Part shown: positions 1 through 7,366 of the stretch, one piece after another
Layout of the letters: every line of letters starts with the position of its first letter
How positions within the stretch are numbered: the first letter of the stretch is position 1
Assembly: GCF_018476645.1 (NCBI RefSeq)
Contig: NZ_JAHCTB010000002.1
Span: 186,001-250,000, forward strand
Length of the DNA: 64,000 bases
Source: Aequorivita echinoideorum
Lineage (GTDB): Bacteria; Bacteroidota; Bacteroidia; Flavobacteriales; Flavobacteriaceae
Reading direction: 5' to 3'
The notes under the pieces: generated by a model
The model's database searches: none
Told to the model about the DNA's origin: nothing
Seen by the model: only the letters and a program-made list of their open reading frames with translations
Made by a program: the position numbers and the translations under genes

Positions 1-1
1 A

Positions 2-355
2 ATTGACATTCGCTATAAAGTGAAGACCGATCGTCACAATTTGATGGAAGGGGTTGATATCAATCTACTCATTTACAACCACAACATCAGCGGTTGGTGG
101 GCATGTGGCTACATTGAAGCCGCTCCGGAAGCAGATGTAATTATTGAAGACACCTGGCAACGGCCCATAATTGTTTTAGATGAAAAAACTACCAATGGCA
201 CAATGATACTTACCGCTAGTGGACCTTTGGGCGACAGCGGTGCCATACCCACGGATGATGAAAATTCTTATGCTGCGCTGGGAAAATTATACCAAAATAT
301 GATACGTTTAATCCTTCAAAAAAAAGAAAATGAAAAAAATAGGGTTACTGTTTAA
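2..355 (+). CDS. Unrecognised protein, C-terminal part (5' end outside window)
   Basis: The reading frame is open to the left edge of the window, so only the last ~118 residues are seen. A GTG at position 20 could be read as a start but the frame continues upstream of it. The visible part is soluble, with several Trp residues (an SGWW motif) and a Lys/Glu-rich C-terminal tail encoded by an A-rich stretch. I recognise no family. Its last 26 bases overlap the start of the next gene, so the two are likely translationally coupled and belong to the same operon as the radical SAM cluster downstream. Function unknown. Confidence 0.6.
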   Translation: MDIRYKVKTDRHNLMEGVDINLLIYNHNISGWWACGYIEAAPEADVIIEDTWQRPIIVLDEKTTNGTMILTASGPLGDSGAIPTDDENSYAALGKLYQNMIRLILQKKENEKNRVTV

Positions 356-974
356 CGGCGTTTGGAGCCATTACGTTTTTGCGACGGCTCCAAAATATAA
401 AGATGTGATGAAACTAGTTTACATTCACGATTTAAGCGATGATGAACTGGAAGGACTTGAAGGGCTGATGATTCCATTCCAATCCAATCAAGATATTATT
501 ACTGAAAAAAAAGAGGTTATCTATAGTTTTCTGAAAAAAGGAAAAAAAGTTTTTGTTGAAGGAGATACAACTTCAGAATGGCTGGATGCAGAATGGGTAG
601 ACAGGCCAACCAACAATTATTGGTGGGTAGAAAACCCGAATAATCCGCCTATAAGTGATACAGATTTTTCGCACCCCATTTATGAAGGTCTTTCTCCGCG
701 CCATTCCTGCTGGCACACGCATGGCTCATATCTTTCTGCGCCCAAAGGAGCAAAAATAATTCAGACCAAACCAGATGGAGAAATTATCACTTGGGAAACA
801 CACGAATATGGGGGCACATTGATGGCAACTACGCTTGACCCTATTGTGGAAATTGGCGTACAGCAAATTACCCATTTGGATAATTACGTTGAAAAATTAG
901 TGAAATGGATGTGCGGCGAAGAAGTCACCGGAAACTTTGAAGTGCCGAAGGAAAACTATGGAATTGCTGTTTAA
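330..974 (+). CDS. ThuA-like / class I glutamine-amidotransferase-fold protein
   Basis: A soluble protein of 214 residues. The N-terminus (KKIGLLFNGVWSHYVFATA), a middle LEGLMIPFQSNQD segment, and the later SHPIYEGLSP and HSCWHTHGSY segments resemble the ThuA-like/GATase1-like fold, in which a beta strand leads into a loop that reports a bound small ligand. It overlaps the preceding gene by 26 bases and lies 6 bases before the methyltransferase gene, which points to one operon. ThuA proteins are poorly characterised and have been linked to sugar metabolism; a role in tailoring a sugar product of this cluster is only inference. The fold assignment is by eye and of moderate certainty. Confidence 0.5.
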   Translation: MKKIGLLFNGVWSHYVFATAPKYKDVMKLVYIHDLSDDELEGLEGLMIPFQSNQDIITEKKEVIYSFLKKGKKVFVEGDTTSEWLDAEWVDRPTNNYWWVENPNNPPISDTDFSHPIYEGLSPRHSCWHTHGSYLSAPKGAKIIQTKPDGEIITWETHEYGGTLMATTLDPIVEIGVQQITHLDNYVEKLVKWMCGEEVTGNFEVPKENYGIAV

Positions 975-980
975 ACAGTT

Positions 981-1739
981 TTGAAATTGGATTTAAAAAA
1001 ACAAATCGATTCAGAATATTCTGAAATAGTTATTTTGAATAATGAAAAAGGACGCGCGATCCAGACAAGCTATGTCTGCAGTCCCATTTTTAATCCTATT
1101 AAAGATAAGTATCCAACTTTTGAAGGCTATGAAGAAGCATCAGATTTAGGTTTGGGTTGCGGTTTTCCATTTGTACATGCTAATATAAAAGCTGGAAATA
1201 CAGTTGTGGATTTGGGCTGTGCAGCTGGCATAGATTCATTTATAATTCGAAAAATCGTTGGTGAAACTGGAAAAGTTATAGGTTTCGATTTGACAAAATC
1301 ATTGATTGACAGAGCTTCAAAAATTGCTTTAGAAAAGGATTTCAAGAACATAGAATTTCACCAAGGTGATATTGAGAATCTTCCATTAAAAAACAATAGT
1401 GTAGATTCGGTAACCTCGAATGGGGTGTTCAGCCTACTTCCAAATTTAGACAAAGCTTTCGACGAAGTTTACAGAATTCTGAAAAAGGACGGCACTTTTT
1501 CAATGTCAGACATAAATAAAAAATCAAATTTCAGCGAATCTTCGTATATAAAAGTGAAACAGTTTACCGGCTGCATCAACGGAATTCGTTATCAGGATTT
1601 TTATTTGGACAAGATGAGAAAAGCTGGTTTTTCAACAATAGAAATTGCGGAAGAACGAGTTTTGACTCTTCCAAAAAACATAGCAAATGAGGATGAACAG
1701 CAAAGTTTGTTCATTACCAATTTTGTAATAAAAAAATAA
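981..1739 (+). CDS. ArsM-type SAM-dependent methyltransferase
   Basis: A 252-residue class I methyltransferase with a TTG start 6 bases after the previous stop. Motif I is VVDLGCAAGID (residues 75-85). Features typical of arsenite methyltransferases are present: a GLGCGFP segment with Cys60 just before motif I, and a C-terminal GCINGIRYQDF segment with Cys198 followed by an AGF motif, which matches the C-x-G-A-x-x-x-x-DF block of ArsM. Cys33 might be a third arsenic-binding cysteine but lies in a less familiar context. ArsM methylates As(III) stepwise with SAM and is the first step of arsenosugar synthesis. The neighbouring radical SAM and TIGR04282/TIGR04283 glycosyltransferase genes support such a role. 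Substrate not proven by sequence; another methylated metalloid or organic acceptor is possible. Confidence 0.65.
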   Translation: MKLDLKKQIDSEYSEIVILNNEKGRAIQTSYVCSPIFNPIKDKYPTFEGYEEASDLGLGCGFPFVHANIKAGNTVVDLGCAAGIDSFIIRKIVGETGKVIGFDLTKSLIDRASKIALEKDFKNIEFHQGDIENLPLKNNSVDSVTSNGVFSLLPNLDKAFDEVYRILKKDGTFSMSDINKKSNFSESSYIKVKQFTGCINGIRYQDFYLDKMRKAGFSTIEIAEERVLTLPKNIANEDEQQSLFITNFVIKK

Positions 1740-1741
1740 GT

Positions 1742-2692
1742 ATGAATCAAGATTTCAACCATATACAGTCTGTTTATTGGGTGTTCACGCAACTTTGCAA
1801 TGATGATTGCGACCACTGTTATAATGATTCCAGTCCCTTTGGAAAGCGCATAAGCCACGACGATTGCATGGCCATAATAGACAATTTGCCCAATAAAATG
1901 GACCGATTGATCTTGAGCGGTGGTGAGCCGCTGGCCGATAAAAAATTATTATACGCTATTCTGGACAAACTGCAATCGCGTTACGGAAACGAAATACAGA
2001 TTATGTTGCAGACCAATGGCGATCTGCTTACGAAACAAAAATTACAGACTCTAATTGACAAAGGCGTTACGCGATTTGATATTGCCAGTATTGATAGATA
2101 TCACAAAAAAGCGGGCGGAAGACTCATGGAGCTGGCTGAACTTTTTGAAAGCTGTGGCGTCATTGGCACAGAAAAAGACCCATTGATTGAAGGCGGACAC
2201 TATTTAACCGAAAATCCATTAAGTTGGGGATATTGGGGCGCCAGTGAAGATATGTGGCTGGGCGGAAATTGGGCGCGCGGCAAAGCGTTGAAAAATAATA
2301 TTTGGCTAAAGGATCCTTCCCATAATTTTTGCACCATACTTTCGGGAGCACGAAATTTTTTGGGCGGTTATTCAGATATTCCCCAGGAAATCAGCATCCA
2401 GCTCTGGCGCATAAATCCCTGTTGCCCGGGAACGCATTTTCCAATGGGTGATGCCCGAAAGGAAAAAGTGGCAGACGTGCTGAAACGTGCTTCACAAAAC
2501 GCGGTTTTTAAAATGCTGAATGATGGCAATCCGCTCAAAATGGGCGAATCGCTGGGTATTTCAGAAGAAGCGGCCGCCGAAAAAAACGAGGAACTGAAAA
2601 ATATTTGCCTTTATTGCGACCATTTTATGAAATGCCACAAAAATGAAATCTTTGATGAAAAAGGCGTGATGGCAACACTTGAAAAAGTATGA
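1742..2692 (+). CDS. Radical SAM protein of the arsenosugar-like cluster, not typical ArsS
   Basis: 316 residues. The radical SAM cluster motif is Cx3Cx2C at Cys19, Cys23 and Cys26 (CNDDCDHC), followed by an LSGGEPL SAM-binding motif near residue 60. The C-terminal half has further cysteines, Cys227-Cys228 (INPCCPG) and Cys289, Cys292, Cys298 (CLYCDHFMKC), which could hold an auxiliary iron-sulfur cluster as in SPASM proteins. It begins 2 bases after the methyltransferase stop and overlaps the rhodanese gene by ATGA. By position it takes the place of ArsS, which adds 5'-deoxyadenosyl to dimethylarsenite, but the N-terminal and C-terminal cysteine patterns differ from ArsS as I know it. The reaction is therefore open. 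Confidence 0.7.
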   Translation: MNQDFNHIQSVYWVFTQLCNDDCDHCYNDSSPFGKRISHDDCMAIIDNLPNKMDRLILSGGEPLADKKLLYAILDKLQSRYGNEIQIMLQTNGDLLTKQKLQTLIDKGVTRFDIASIDRYHKKAGGRLMELAELFESCGVIGTEKDPLIEGGHYLTENPLSWGYWGASEDMWLGGNWARGKALKNNIWLKDPSHNFCTILSGARNFLGGYSDIPQEISIQLWRINPCCPGTHFPMGDARKEKVADVLKRASQNAVFKMLNDGNPLKMGESLGISEEAAAEKNEELKNICLYCDHFMKCHKNEIFDEKGVMATLEKV

Positions 2693-3189
2693 AGATAATT
2701 TTTGCACTTATGATGCTCTTTCCATTTTTTGGCAATGCGCAAAAAACCTTGGATGAATTGCTGCAACAATACAACACCCGTAGTATTCCCTATATTTCGG
2801 TGGAGGAAGCCAGAATGCTTCAAATGAAAAACAAATCACTTTTTCTGGATGCCCGTGAACGGGAGGAGTATGATGTAAGCCATATTCCGAATGCAGAATT
2901 TGTGGGCTATAACACCTTTTCTTCCGAAGAAATTTCTAAAAAAATTAGTGATAAATCAAGGCCAATTATAGTGTACTGCTCTTTGGGAATTCGAAGTGAA
3001 CAAATTGCCGAAAAGATGAAAAAGGCTGGTTTTACCAATATCCGCAATATGTACGGGGGTATTTTTGAATGGAAAAATACGGAATACCCGGTCGAAGATC
3101 ATAATGGCAATAAAACTGAAAATGTCCACGCCTTCTCAAAACAATGGGGAAAATGGCTGAAAAAGGGCATTAAAATTTACGACAAATAA
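2689..3189 (+). CDS. Exported rhodanese-like sulfurtransferase domain protein
   Basis: 166 residues with a short signal peptide (hydrophobic to residue 15, cleavage probably after NAQ at 16-18). One rhodanese domain follows, with LFLDARER-EEY at 51-61, HIPNAEF at 65-71 and the active-site loop CSLGIRS at Cys97-Ser103, then a YGGIFEW motif typical of the domain end. Single-domain rhodaneses carry a persulfide on the active cysteine and can also handle thiol-reactive oxyanions. The gene overlaps the radical SAM gene by four bases and the glycosyltransferase gene by one (TAATG), so it is part of the cluster. A periplasmic role in sulfur or metalloid redox handling is inference. Confidence 0.75.
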   Translation: MKIIFALMMLFPFFGNAQKTLDELLQQYNTRSIPYISVEEARMLQMKNKSLFLDAREREEYDVSHIPNAEFVGYNTFSSEEISKKISDKSRPIIVYCSLGIRSEQIAEKMKKAGFTNIRNMYGGIFEWKNTEYPVEDHNGNKTENVHAFSKQWGKWLKKGIKIYDK

Positions 3190-3881
3190 TGGCAGTTTTA
3201 AGTAAAAATGATGTGGACGGGAACAATGAAATGGCTTTTGATTTTCATTTCCCATCCTCAAAAAAAGCAATTATTGTTTTTACCAGAAATCCAGAACTCG
3301 GCAAGGTAAAAACGAGACTGGCAAAATCCATTGGTGATGAAAGTGCTTTGAAAGTATATCAATTTTTGCTGCAGCACACCGTAAAAATCACTGAAAATTT
3401 GAATGCCGATAAGTACGTCTTTTATTCTGAAAAAATTCGGAAAGATGATATTTGGAATCCAGAAATCTTCAGAAAAAAAATCCAAAAAGGCGAGGATTTG
3501 GGTGAACGGATGGAAAATGCCTTCACCGAAATTTTTTCGATGGGCTATGAAAAAGTGCTGATTGTGGGAAGTGATATTTATGAACTTCAGCAAAAGGATA
3601 TTGAAAAAGCGTTTGAAGCCTTGGAAGAAAACAAATACGTAATTGGACCCGCCGAAGATGGCGGTTATTACTTATTTGGAATGACGCAGCTGAACCCTAA
3701 AGTTTTCAAAAATAAAAACTGGGGCACAAATACCGTTCTGCGCGACACCCTTAATGATATTGAGAAAGAAAAATATATAGAATTGGCCCAAATGAGCGAT
3801 GTTGATTATTATGAGGACATTAAAAATATCGATGTCTTTCAGCAATTTTTACCGCCTTACTTGGATAAAAACTTTTTATAA
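3189..3881 (+). CDS. TIGR04282-type glycosyltransferase (DUF2064)
   Basis: 230 residues. The conserved N-terminal block FTRNPELGKVKTRLAKSIG and the later VLIVGSDIYEL and GPAEDGGYYLFGM segments mark the DUF2064/TIGR04282 family, a GT-A-like nucleotidyl-sugar fold that is annotated as arsenosugar-associated because it recurs beside radical SAM ArsS genes. The chosen start overlaps the rhodanese stop by one base; a second Met near residue 16 would also leave the whole domain intact, so the start is uncertain. It is followed with no gap by the nucleoside phosphorylase. Probably transfers or activates a sugar moiety in the cluster product; the donor and acceptor are unknown. Confidence 0.8.
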   Translation: MAVLSKNDVDGNNEMAFDFHFPSSKKAIIVFTRNPELGKVKTRLAKSIGDESALKVYQFLLQHTVKITENLNADKYVFYSEKIRKDDIWNPEIFRKKIQKGEDLGERMENAFTEIFSMGYEKVLIVGSDIYELQQKDIEKAFEALEENKYVIGPAEDGGYYLFGMTQLNPKVFKNKNWGTNTVLRDTLNDIEKEKYIELAQMSDVDYYEDIKNIDVFQQFLPPYLDKNFL

Positions 3882-4700
3882 ATGGGAATGATGAAATATA
3901 TAAAGGAAGCCGTTTCCTTTCTGAATAACCGCGGATTTGAGAATCCGGAAGTTGGGATTATTTTGGGAACAGGACTTGGCAGAATTATCGAGAAAATTGA
4001 AATTAAAGCTGAAGTCAGTTACAACCACATTCCCAATTTCCCCACCGCAACCGTTGAATTCCACAAAGGAAAACTTATTTACGGCCTGCTGGAAGGAAAA
4101 AAAGTTGTGGTAATGCAAGGCCGTTTCCATCTTTATGAGGGCTATACGTTGCGGGATGTAACTTTTCCCGTACGCGTTATGCATCTTTTGGGAATCAAAA
4201 ATTTGTTGGTCAGCAATGCGTCCGGAGCAATAAATCTGAGTTTCAAAAAAGGAGAGATTATGCTCATTGACGACCACATAAATTTACAAGGTGGTTCTCC
4301 CCTAGCCTTTCGCGGTGTTGAAAAAATGGGAGAACGCTTTGTGGATATGAGCGCGCCATACGATGCGGTAATGAACCAAAAAATTGAAAAAATTGCTTCT
4401 GAAAAAAAGATCAATCTACACAAAGGCGTATATGCCAGCGTGGTTGGCCCACAATTAGAGACCCGCGCCGAATACAGATATCTGAAGATAATTGGTGCAG
4501 ACGCCGTGGGAATGAGCACTGTACCCGAAATTATTGTTGCTAACCACCTGAAACTTCCTGTGGCCGCAGTTTCCGTGTTGACTGATGAATGTGATCCAGA
4601 CCATTTGGAACCTGTAAATATTGAAGATATAATTGCTTCTGCGGCTAAAGCCGAACCGGACATGATTACACTGTTTACGGAATTGATCCGGCAATTGTAA
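3882..4700 (+). CDS. Purine nucleoside phosphorylase (trimeric PNP/MTAP family)
   Basis: 272 residues, full length for the trimeric PNP family. Visible family motifs are ILGTGLGR (phosphate loop) near residue 27, FPTATVEFHKG, GRFHLYEGY, VSNASGAIN, VGPQLETRAEYR and GADAVGMSTVPE. The enzyme cleaves a purine (deoxy)ribonucleoside with phosphate to base plus (deoxy)ribose-1-phosphate in the cytoplasm, normally for salvage. Here it starts immediately after the TIGR04282 gene stop, so it is co-transcribed with the radical SAM cluster. In arsenosugar synthesis adenine must be removed from a 5'-deoxyadenosyl intermediate, and this gene is a natural candidate for that step. It could also be ordinary salvage PNP captured by the operon. 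Confidence 0.88.
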   Translation: MGMMKYIKEAVSFLNNRGFENPEVGIILGTGLGRIIEKIEIKAEVSYNHIPNFPTATVEFHKGKLIYGLLEGKKVVVMQGRFHLYEGYTLRDVTFPVRVMHLLGIKNLLVSNASGAINLSFKKGEIMLIDDHINLQGGSPLAFRGVEKMGERFVDMSAPYDAVMNQKIEKIASEKKINLHKGVYASVVGPQLETRAEYRYLKIIGADAVGMSTVPEIIVANHLKLPVAAVSVLTDECDPDHLEPVNIEDIIASAAKAEPDMITLFTELIRQL

Positions 4701-4742
4701 ATATTTTAATTTGAAAGCGACATAAAAAATCCAAACGCACGT

Positions 4743-5624
4743 ATGGAAAAATATTTCAAGCTTTTTAAGGATTCGTATGAAGGATATTTCAATTATCTAT
4801 GGAGCGAGATAACCAGTTTCCATTGGGATAATTATTTTTATGGGCTCATTCTCATTTCATTACTGGTTTGGGGTCTTGAACTTATTTTCCCTTGGCGAAA
4901 GAACCAAAAAATTTTCAGAAAAGATTTTTGGCTGGACACATTTTATATGTTCTTCAATTTTTTTCTGCTGAATTTAATCGTTCTTATTTTTCTTTCAAAT
5001 GCAACAGAACAGCTATTGAACGATGGTTTATCTGTTTTCGGACTTACAGTCTCTGATTTTCAAATTTTTGATGTTGATGATTTCCCCTTTGGGTTGAGCT
5101 TGCTCGTGTTCTTTTTGGTTTCAGATTTTGTTCAATGGAACACCCACAGACTTCTCCACCGAGTTCCCTTTTTATGGAATTTCCATAAACTCCATCATTC
5201 CGTAAAAGAGATGGGTTTTGCGGCGCACCTGCGCTATCACTGGATGGAACCCGTGGTTTACAAATCGCTGTTGTATATTCCCCTCGCCGTGATTGGCGGT
5301 TTTGAAGTAGAAGCGGTTGCAATTGTACATTTTACGGCCTTGACTATCGGTCACTTAAATCACGCCAATTTGGGCTGGGATTACGGAATTCTGAAATATG
5401 TATTCAACAACCCCAAAATGCATATTTGGCACCACGCCAAAACTTTGCCAAAAAACGCACAATATGGCGTTAATTACGGCATCAGTTTGAGTATTTGGGA
5501 TTACATTTTCAAAACGAAACACATCCCGCACGACGGCAGGGACATTGAGCTGGGCTTTGATGGGGACGAAAATTTTCCCAAAACTTTCGGTTCACAGGAA
5601 CTGTATCCCATAAAAACCAAATAG
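4743..5624 (+). CDS. Sterol desaturase / fatty acid hydroxylase superfamily membrane protein
   Basis: 293 residues, with about four hydrophobic segments (for example residues 35-50, 68-85, 113-130 and 170-195) and the histidine clusters of the di-iron fatty acid hydroxylase superfamily: NTHRLLH, HKLHHS, HLNHANL and HIWHHAK. Members insert oxygen into or desaturate lipid acyl chains or isoprenoids at the membrane. It lies 42 bases after the phosphorylase in the same direction. Within this cluster it could modify a lipid part of the product, or use the same histidine-rich oxygenase chemistry on a small molecule; neither is shown. Confident of family, not of substrate. Confidence 0.8.
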   Translation: MEKYFKLFKDSYEGYFNYLWSEITSFHWDNYFYGLILISLLVWGLELIFPWRKNQKIFRKDFWLDTFYMFFNFFLLNLIVLIFLSNATEQLLNDGLSVFGLTVSDFQIFDVDDFPFGLSLLVFFLVSDFVQWNTHRLLHRVPFLWNFHKLHHSVKEMGFAAHLRYHWMEPVVYKSLLYIPLAVIGGFEVEAVAIVHFTALTIGHLNHANLGWDYGILKYVFNNPKMHIWHHAKTLPKNAQYGVNYGISLSIWDYIFKTKHIPHDGRDIELGFDGDENFPKTFGSQELYPIKTK

Positions 5625-5668
5625 GTGCCTTTTGCGTAATTTTAGTAAACAAAAAAAACTTCAACAAT

Positions 5669-6472
5669 ATGAAAACGAAATCCACGCTTATTCTAATTTC
5701 AATACTATTTTTTACGATTCAAAGCTGCAACCTACTTTCGGCAGCTGGGATAAGCAGCCAAGGGCAACCCACAAAATCAACTCCCGAAAATTTAACGTCC
5801 ACAACTGCAAATTCTTCAGTAAATGTAGACCATTCGCAATGGGACAAGCTTTTAAAAAAACACGTTGATGCCAAGGGAATGGTTGATTACAAAGGCTTTC
5901 AAAAAGACAGGACACAACTTGATTCGTATCTCAAAATGCTTTCAGAAAAAGAACCGGATAACGACTGGAGCGTACAGGAATTGCTGGCGTATTACATAAA
6001 TCTCTACAATGCGGCAACCGTAAAATTGATATTGAATAACTATCCCGTAAAAAGCATTCAGGATATTGATGGCGCTTTTACGAAAGGATTTGTAAATATT
6101 GGCAATAGGGAACTTTCACTCGGTGGAATCGAAAACGGCGTATTGCGCAAAATGGACGAACCTAGGATTCACTTTGCCGTGAATTGTGCTTCCATTTCTT
6201 GCCCAAAATTGTTGAACGAAGCGTACACTGCCGCCAAAATAAATGAGCAATTGGAAATGGTGACTAAAGATTTTATCAATGGCGACAAGAATGAAATTTC
6301 GGCCAGCAGCCCAAAACTTTCCTCTATTTTTGATTGGTATCAAAAAGATTTTACCGTAAGCGGAAAAAAGGATGTAATAGGCTATATAAATACGTATTCC
6401 AAAACCAAAATAAACAAGGGCGCAACCCTAAGTTACAAAGAATACGATTGGAACTTGAACGAGCAGAAATAA
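5669..6472 (+). CDS. DUF547 lipoprotein, first copy
   Basis: 267 residues with a lipoprotein signal: hydrophobic ILISILFFTI followed by QSC at about residue 20. The DUF547 domain follows, with HSQWDKLLKKHVD...GMVDYKGFQ in the N-terminal half, LLAYYINLYNAATVKLI in the middle and EPRIHFAVNCASISCPKL in the C-terminal half, the last containing the two conserved cysteines of the family. DUF547 proteins are uncharacterised; the conserved Asn/Cys block suggests an enzyme. It lies just upstream of the TIGR04283 glycosyltransferase and is repeated as a related gene just after it. Probably anchored in the periplasm or outer membrane. Confidence 0.85.
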   Translation: MKTKSTLILISILFFTIQSCNLLSAAGISSQGQPTKSTPENLTSTTANSSVNVDHSQWDKLLKKHVDAKGMVDYKGFQKDRTQLDSYLKMLSEKEPDNDWSVQELLAYYINLYNAATVKLILNNYPVKSIQDIDGAFTKGFVNIGNRELSLGGIENGVLRKMDEPRIHFAVNCASISCPKLLNEAYTAAKINEQLEMVTKDFINGDKNEISASSPKLSSIFDWYQKDFTVSGKKDVIGYINTYSKTKINKGATLSYKEYDWNLNEQK

Positions 6473-6535
6473 TATTTGCATTTTCTGAAATACCATCAGG
6501 GTATTGTAAAATTTGAAATCTAAAAATCCCATTTA

Positions 6536-7318
6536 TTGACTCTTTCCATCATCATTCCCGTTTTAAATGAGGCTAAAAACATTCAAAGGTTATTGCTGCA
6601 TCTTTCTGAAAATATTTCGGGTGAAAATAAGGTCGAATTAATTCTGGTAGATGGCGGGAGCACGGATGGAACCCAAAACGCAATTCAAAATTTTTCAAAA
6701 AACAGTTCAAAAAATTCATTGCACGCGCTGGAAATTAAACTTTTACATTCAGAAAAAGGACGCGCGCGCCAAATGAATACAGGTTCCCGCAACGCCTCGG
6801 GTGAAATTTTATATTTTTTGCACGCAGATTCCTTTCCGCCAAAAGATTTTGATCGGTATATATTTTCTGAAATAGAAAAGGGCAATCCGGCGGGGTGCTT
6901 CCGAATGAAGTTCGACAGCAAGCATTGGTGGTTGCAATTGATGGGATGGTTTACGAAATTCAATTGGAGAGCCTGCCGGGGCGGTGACCAAAGTCAATTC
7001 ATTACCAAAAATCTTTTTGATGAAATTGGCGGTTACGATGAAAGTTATGTAATTTATGAGGACAATATTTTAATAAATGAATTGTATGCCCGAAAAAAAT
7101 ACGTGGTTATACAGCAAACGCTGACTACATCAGCAAGATTGTACAAGCAGAAGGGCGTTTGGAACCTGCAATTCCATTTTTTAATGATATATTTAAAACG
7201 CTGGATGGGCGCTGATGCGGACGAACTTTATTCATATTATTTGAAGAATATTAAATGCTCTAAAAATCCAAAAGAGCAGATTTGTGAAAAATCAATCAAT
7301 GTGTTTTCAGAAAAATAA
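6536..7318 (+). CDS. TIGR04283-type GT2 glycosyltransferase
   Basis: 260 residues. The start is a TTG; the frame has a stop four codons upstream and no ATG before the conserved LSIIIPVLNEAKNIQRLL, so TTG is effectively forced. GT-A motifs are VDGGSTDGT (nucleotide-sugar binding) and the family-specific KGRARQMNTGSRNASGE then FLHADSFPPKDFD. This is the TIGR04283 family, named for its link with radical SAM and arsenosugar clusters. It sits between two DUF547 lipoprotein genes. It is predicted to be cytoplasmic and to transfer a sugar, perhaps onto the intermediate produced by the upstream methyltransferase, radical SAM enzyme and phosphorylase. Family call strong, substrate unknown. Confidence 0.82.
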   Translation: MTLSIIIPVLNEAKNIQRLLLHLSENISGENKVELILVDGGSTDGTQNAIQNFSKNSSKNSLHALEIKLLHSEKGRARQMNTGSRNASGEILYFLHADSFPPKDFDRYIFSEIEKGNPAGCFRMKFDSKHWWLQLMGWFTKFNWRACRGGDQSQFITKNLFDEIGGYDESYVIYEDNILINELYARKKYVVIQQTLTTSARLYKQKGVWNLQFHFLMIYLKRWMGADADELYSYYLKNIKCSKNPKEQICEKSINVFSEK

Positions 7319-7366
7319 ATTTTTCGTTTTGCTTCAGAAAAACAATCTATTCAAAATATTTACCTA

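Noticed and set aside
3882-4700. Reading the phosphorylase as proof of arsenosugar synthesis
   Set aside because: PNP is also a housekeeping salvage enzyme; its place in the operon supports but does not prove the role.
5632-5868. 78-codon frame on the plus strand overlapping the first DUF547 gene
   Set aside because: Out of frame with the DUF547 lipoprotein, whose signal peptide and domain are clear.
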